From Enterococcus_D sp050529585 (GTDB lineage Bacteria > Bacillota > Bacilli > Lactobacillales > Enterococcaceae), in assembly GCF_050529585.1 (NCBI RefSeq), contig NZ_CP172882.1:2046001-2110000 (forward strand): 64,000 nucleotides of DNA. The letters run 5' to 3'. Within the stretch, counting starts at the first letter, position 1; each line of letters opens with the position of its first letter. The notes under the pieces were generated by a model that saw nothing but the letters and a program-made list of their open reading frames with translations, was not told the DNA's origin and searched no databases. This document shows, piece by piece, positions 61,639 through 64,000 of the stretch. The translations under genes and the position numbers were made by a program.

Positions 61639-62217
61639 TCATTCTCCTTCTACTTGCTTGTAGCGGTCATAAAAAAGATCAAAAGGTGCATCTTCTTCGA
61701 GTTCATCTTCCATTGACTGGATATCCGGCAATTCAGCCAAACTTTTCAAGCCGAAATAATCCATAAAATAATCAGTTGTACCATATAATATAGCACGACC
61801 AGGTCCGTCTACCCGACCTTTTTCTTCAATCAGTCTTTTGGCTGTCAATTTCTGTACCGATCCGCTGGATTGGACCCCGCGAATATCTTCCACTTCCATT
61901 CTGGTGATTGGCTGTTTGTAGGCAATGATCGACAAGGTTTCTAAAGCCGCTTGTGATAATGAGCTGCCCATCGGCGACTCAGCATACTTCTTGAGCAAAG
62001 GCGCGAATATTTTTTTGGTAGACAGAACAAAATGATTGCCGACTTCTAAAATATGCAACGCTGTTTGGTCATTTGCTTCATATTTTTGATTCAATTCTTG
62101 CAGTTGTTGGTAAACATTGGCTGTACTATCTTTGACAAGATAGCTCAATTCTTCAAGACCAATTCCTTCGTCGCCAACAACAAATAATATCGCTTCGATT
62201 TGACTGTATTTATTCAT
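61639..62217 (-). CDS. scpB: Segregation and condensation protein B
   Basis: A 192-residue winged-helix kite protein of the SMC condensin complex. The core includes AALETLSIIAYKQPITRMEVEDIRGVQS and KRLIEEKGRVDGPGRAILYGTTDYF. It acts with ScpA and SMC in chromosome segregation. It overlaps scpA by 8 bp. Confidence 0.96.
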   Translation of the reverse strand: MNKYSQIEAILFVVGDEGIGLEELSYLVKDSTANVYQQLQELNQKYEANDQTALHILEVGNHFVLSTKKIFAPLLKKYAESPMGSSLSQAALETLSIIAYKQPITRMEVEDIRGVQSSGSVQKLTAKRLIEEKGRVDGPGRAILYGTTDYFMDYFGLKSLAELPDIQSMEDELEEDAPFDLFYDRYKQVEGE

Positions 62218-62959
62218 TTACTATACCTGTTGGGTAGAGCATGATCGATGAAAAATTATCGTTCTGTTCTACACGTATCGTTCCTTTTTTCATTAATTCC
62301 AGCAAAGCCATAAACGTAACAACGACTTCACTTTTGTTGTATGATTCAAAAAATGAATCAAATGCGCGTCCTTTTTTGGCACTAACATGTTGCATTTCCA
62401 TTTGGATCGTCGCCATTTTCTCATCTATGGTATTTTCATCTGGTGTGATCTTTGTTTCTAATACTTGCCGATTTTTCTTTTTTTCAATCATTTTTTGAAA
62501 AGCCATGAACAAGTCGATCGTATTGAATTGATTGGCCGTCAGATGGTCATCCTGCGCTTTGTATGCATCCACATCCATTGGATCTTTCGTGTAATATAAG
62601 CTGCGCTCTTCGGCTTTTTCTGACAATTGTTCCGCAGCATACTTATATTTGCGATACTCCAATAACTGCGCCACCAAAACATCCCGAGGATCTTCTTCAT
62701 ATTCTTCGATTTCAACTGCTAATTCTTGCTTCGGCAGCAACATCTGACTTTTGATTGCCATCAAAGTGGCTGCCATAACTAGATATTCACCTGCAACTTC
62801 TAAAGCCAAAAATTTCATCGTATGGATATAGGCCATATATTGTTCGGTGATCGCTGCAATCGGAATATCATACACATCGATTTCTAATTGTTTGATCAAG
62901 TGCAGCAGCAAATCCAGCGGTCCTTCAAAGACAGCTAACTTAATATTGATTTCTTCCAT
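62210..62959 (-). CDS. scpA: Segregation and condensation protein A
   Basis: A 249-residue kleisin that bridges SMC heads. The N-terminal FEGPLDLLLHLIKQLEIDVYDIPIAAITEQY and the EYLVMAATLMAIKSQMLLP segment are hallmarks. It lies 15 bp after xerD and directly before scpB. Confidence 0.96.
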   Translation of the reverse strand: MEEINIKLAVFEGPLDLLLHLIKQLEIDVYDIPIAAITEQYMAYIHTMKFLALEVAGEYLVMAATLMAIKSQMLLPKQELAVEIEEYEEDPRDVLVAQLLEYRKYKYAAEQLSEKAEERSLYYTKDPMDVDAYKAQDDHLTANQFNTIDLFMAFQKMIEKKKNRQVLETKITPDENTIDEKMATIQMEMQHVSAKKGRAFDSFFESYNKSEVVVTFMALLELMKKGTIRVEQNDNFSSIMLYPTGIVNE

Positions 62960-62974
62960 CTCTGTCCTCTTTTT

Positions 62975-63865
62975 CTATGCACGGGGAAAATGCTGTTTGT
63001 AGACTTCCGTCATTCGTTTCTTTGTAATATGTGTATAAATTTGGGTCGTTGAAATATCTGCATGGCCCAATAATTCTTGAACGGTACGTAAATCAGCGCC
63101 ATTTTCTAACAGGTGGGTCGCAAAGCTGTGCCGCAACGTATGGGGCGTGACATTTTTATGGATACCTGCTTGGCGAACAAGGCTCTTGAGGTTTTTCCAA
63201 ATACCTTGTCGTGACAAATGACGCCCATGATTATTGACAAATAGATGCGGTTCATCGGTATTTTTTCGAGTCAAATAGGGTCTGGCATCACTTAAGTAAG
63301 TTTCGATCCATTGGATCGCCAAATCACCTAAAGGAACGATTCGTTCTTTGTCCCCTTTACCTGTGGTTTGCAACAACCCCATACTCAGGTGCAGATCATT
63401 TAATTTCAAACCAATCAACTCGCTGACCCGTAAACCCGTCGCATACATGACTTCTAGGATCGCACGATCACGAATGCCCAAAACTTCCCTCGTATCTGGC
63501 GTCTCGATCAAGCGCTCAACTTCATTCAGACTCAATGTATCCGGTAATTTTTGTTGTTTTTTTGGCGAATCAATATGTTGCATTGGATCATGATCCGTCA
63601 TTCTTTCTTGCCGTAAGTATTGATGAAATCTTCGTAAGCTTGATACCATTCGAATGACTGTCGCTGATGATTTGCCATCCGCTTGCAAGCTTTGTAAAAA
63701 TGTCAACACAACGACGCGATCCACTTGCTGCCACTCTGTCACATGTTGCGTTTTCAAAAAAGCCGCGTACTGGGTAAGATCTCTTTGATAGCTGACCCGA
63801 GTATTTTGAGATAAACCGCGTTCGATCATTAAATAATGCAGATAATCTGTGATTTGTTCTTCCAT
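62975..63865 (-). CDS. xerD: Tyrosine recombinase XerD
   Basis: A 296-residue tyrosine recombinase. The N-terminal core-binding domain (residues 1-90) precedes the catalytic domain with TGLRVSEL (Arg), LRHSFATHLLENGADLRTVQELLGHADISTTQIYTHI (His-x-x-Arg, His and nucleophilic Tyr). With XerC it resolves chromosome dimers. The size, neighbours (scpA, scpB, rluB) and lack of linked mobile genes argue for a housekeeping XerD, not an integrase. Confidence 0.95.
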   Translation of the reverse strand: MEEQITDYLHYLMIERGLSQNTRVSYQRDLTQYAAFLKTQHVTEWQQVDRVVVLTFLQSLQADGKSSATVIRMVSSLRRFHQYLRQERMTDHDPMQHIDSPKKQQKLPDTLSLNEVERLIETPDTREVLGIRDRAILEVMYATGLRVSELIGLKLNDLHLSMGLLQTTGKGDKERIVPLGDLAIQWIETYLSDARPYLTRKNTDEPHLFVNNHGRHLSRQGIWKNLKSLVRQAGIHKNVTPHTLRHSFATHLLENGADLRTVQELLGHADISTTQIYTHITKKRMTEVYKQHFPRA

Positions 63866-63945
63866 CTCGCACCCCTTCGTTCAACTTTCTTATCATATCA
63901 AATTCTTGTCCGTTATGCTAGGTGGGTAGGCAAACACAAGTGAAA

Positions 63946-63978
63946 AACAAAAAACCGAATCATATGGTGATTCGTGTT
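63946..63978 (-). terminator. Probable terminator of a gene to the right of the window
   Basis: CGAATCA and TGATTCG pair around a short loop, and the minus strand continues with GGTTTTTTG. The gene served lies beyond the window edge. Confidence 0.65.
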
Positions 63979-64000
63979 TGCAAGAAAATCCTTTTCTGCA

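Noticed and set aside
62975..63865. XerD as a phage or island integrase
   Set aside because: The neighbours are scpA, scpB and rluB in the usual order, with no attachment repeats or phage genes.
1..64000. CRISPR arrays, tRNAs, rRNAs, IS elements, toxin-antitoxin pairs
   Set aside because: Reading through both strands showed no spaced direct repeats, tRNA-like folds, transposases or terminal repeats. Weak tRNAs could be missed by eye.

Overview
This window reads as core chromosome of a low-GC Gram-positive bacterium of the order Lactobacillales. It is most likely Enterococcus or a close relative. The evidence is the PolC-type replicase, class II GalT, DUF3042, YqgQ, YpiB and YitT proteins, an argS T-box, CodY-, Fur- and LexA-like operators of Firmicutes type, and gene order shared with Bacillus (yqgN-gluP-yqgQ-glcK; ypbE-recQ-ypbB-fer-ribU; aroB/ypiA/ypiB). 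I see no insertion sequence, prophage, CRISPR array, tRNA or rRNA. Most genes lie on the minus strand.

Layout. 1-5 kb: YdcF-family membrane protein (cut by the left edge), HD hydrolase, TrmH-family methyltransferase, acylphosphatase, YidC and an AEC transporter. 5-18 kb: the polC-proS-rseP-cdsA-uppS-frr-pyrH-tsf-rpsB block (replication, cell-envelope precursors, translation). 18-21.6 kb: argR, argS with its T-box, and a solitary ornithine carbamoyltransferase. 21.7-24.5 kb: tsaB, two rimI-like acetyltransferases and tsaD (t6A synthesis). 24.6-29.4 kb: galK-galE-galT-galR with a palindromic operator inside the galK promoter. 29.5-33 kb: small membrane protein, DUF488, Cys-less rhodanese, glucokinase, YqgQ, rhomboid protease and 5-FTHF cyclo-ligase. 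33-37 kb: a Fur-box-flanked siderophore ABC importer. 37-39.4 kb: rpmG, a LexA-box-controlled Y-family polymerase and an unknown small protein. 39.4-45.6 kb: unknown protein, cca, a MazG-like enzyme, YitT, YpiB, a TPR protein and a degenerate AroB homologue. 45.7-52.4 kb: ilvDBNCA with a CodY-type promoter and a leader-peptide attenuator. 52.4-57.2 kb: hup, der, rpsA, cmk and a LysM protein. 57.3-64 kb: recQ, ypbB, fer, ribU with an FMN riboswitch, rluB-scpB-scpA and xerD.

How it fits together. The regulatory layer is unusually readable. An uncharged-tRNA-Arg sensor controls argS. A 17-codon leader peptide carrying Leu-Leu-Val-Ile-Ile-Ile sits before a terminator ahead of ilvD, with CodY-like boxes upstream. 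Fur boxes sit on both sides of the siderophore importer, a LexA box sits in the UvrX-type polymerase promoter, and an FMN riboswitch precedes ribU.

I found no clear new multi-gene system. The observations I rate highest are the ilv attenuator, the AroB-like protein that has lost the expected metal ligands and catalytic residues yet keeps a full-length frame next to ypiA/ypiB, the Cys-less rhodanese, and two unrecognised small proteins.
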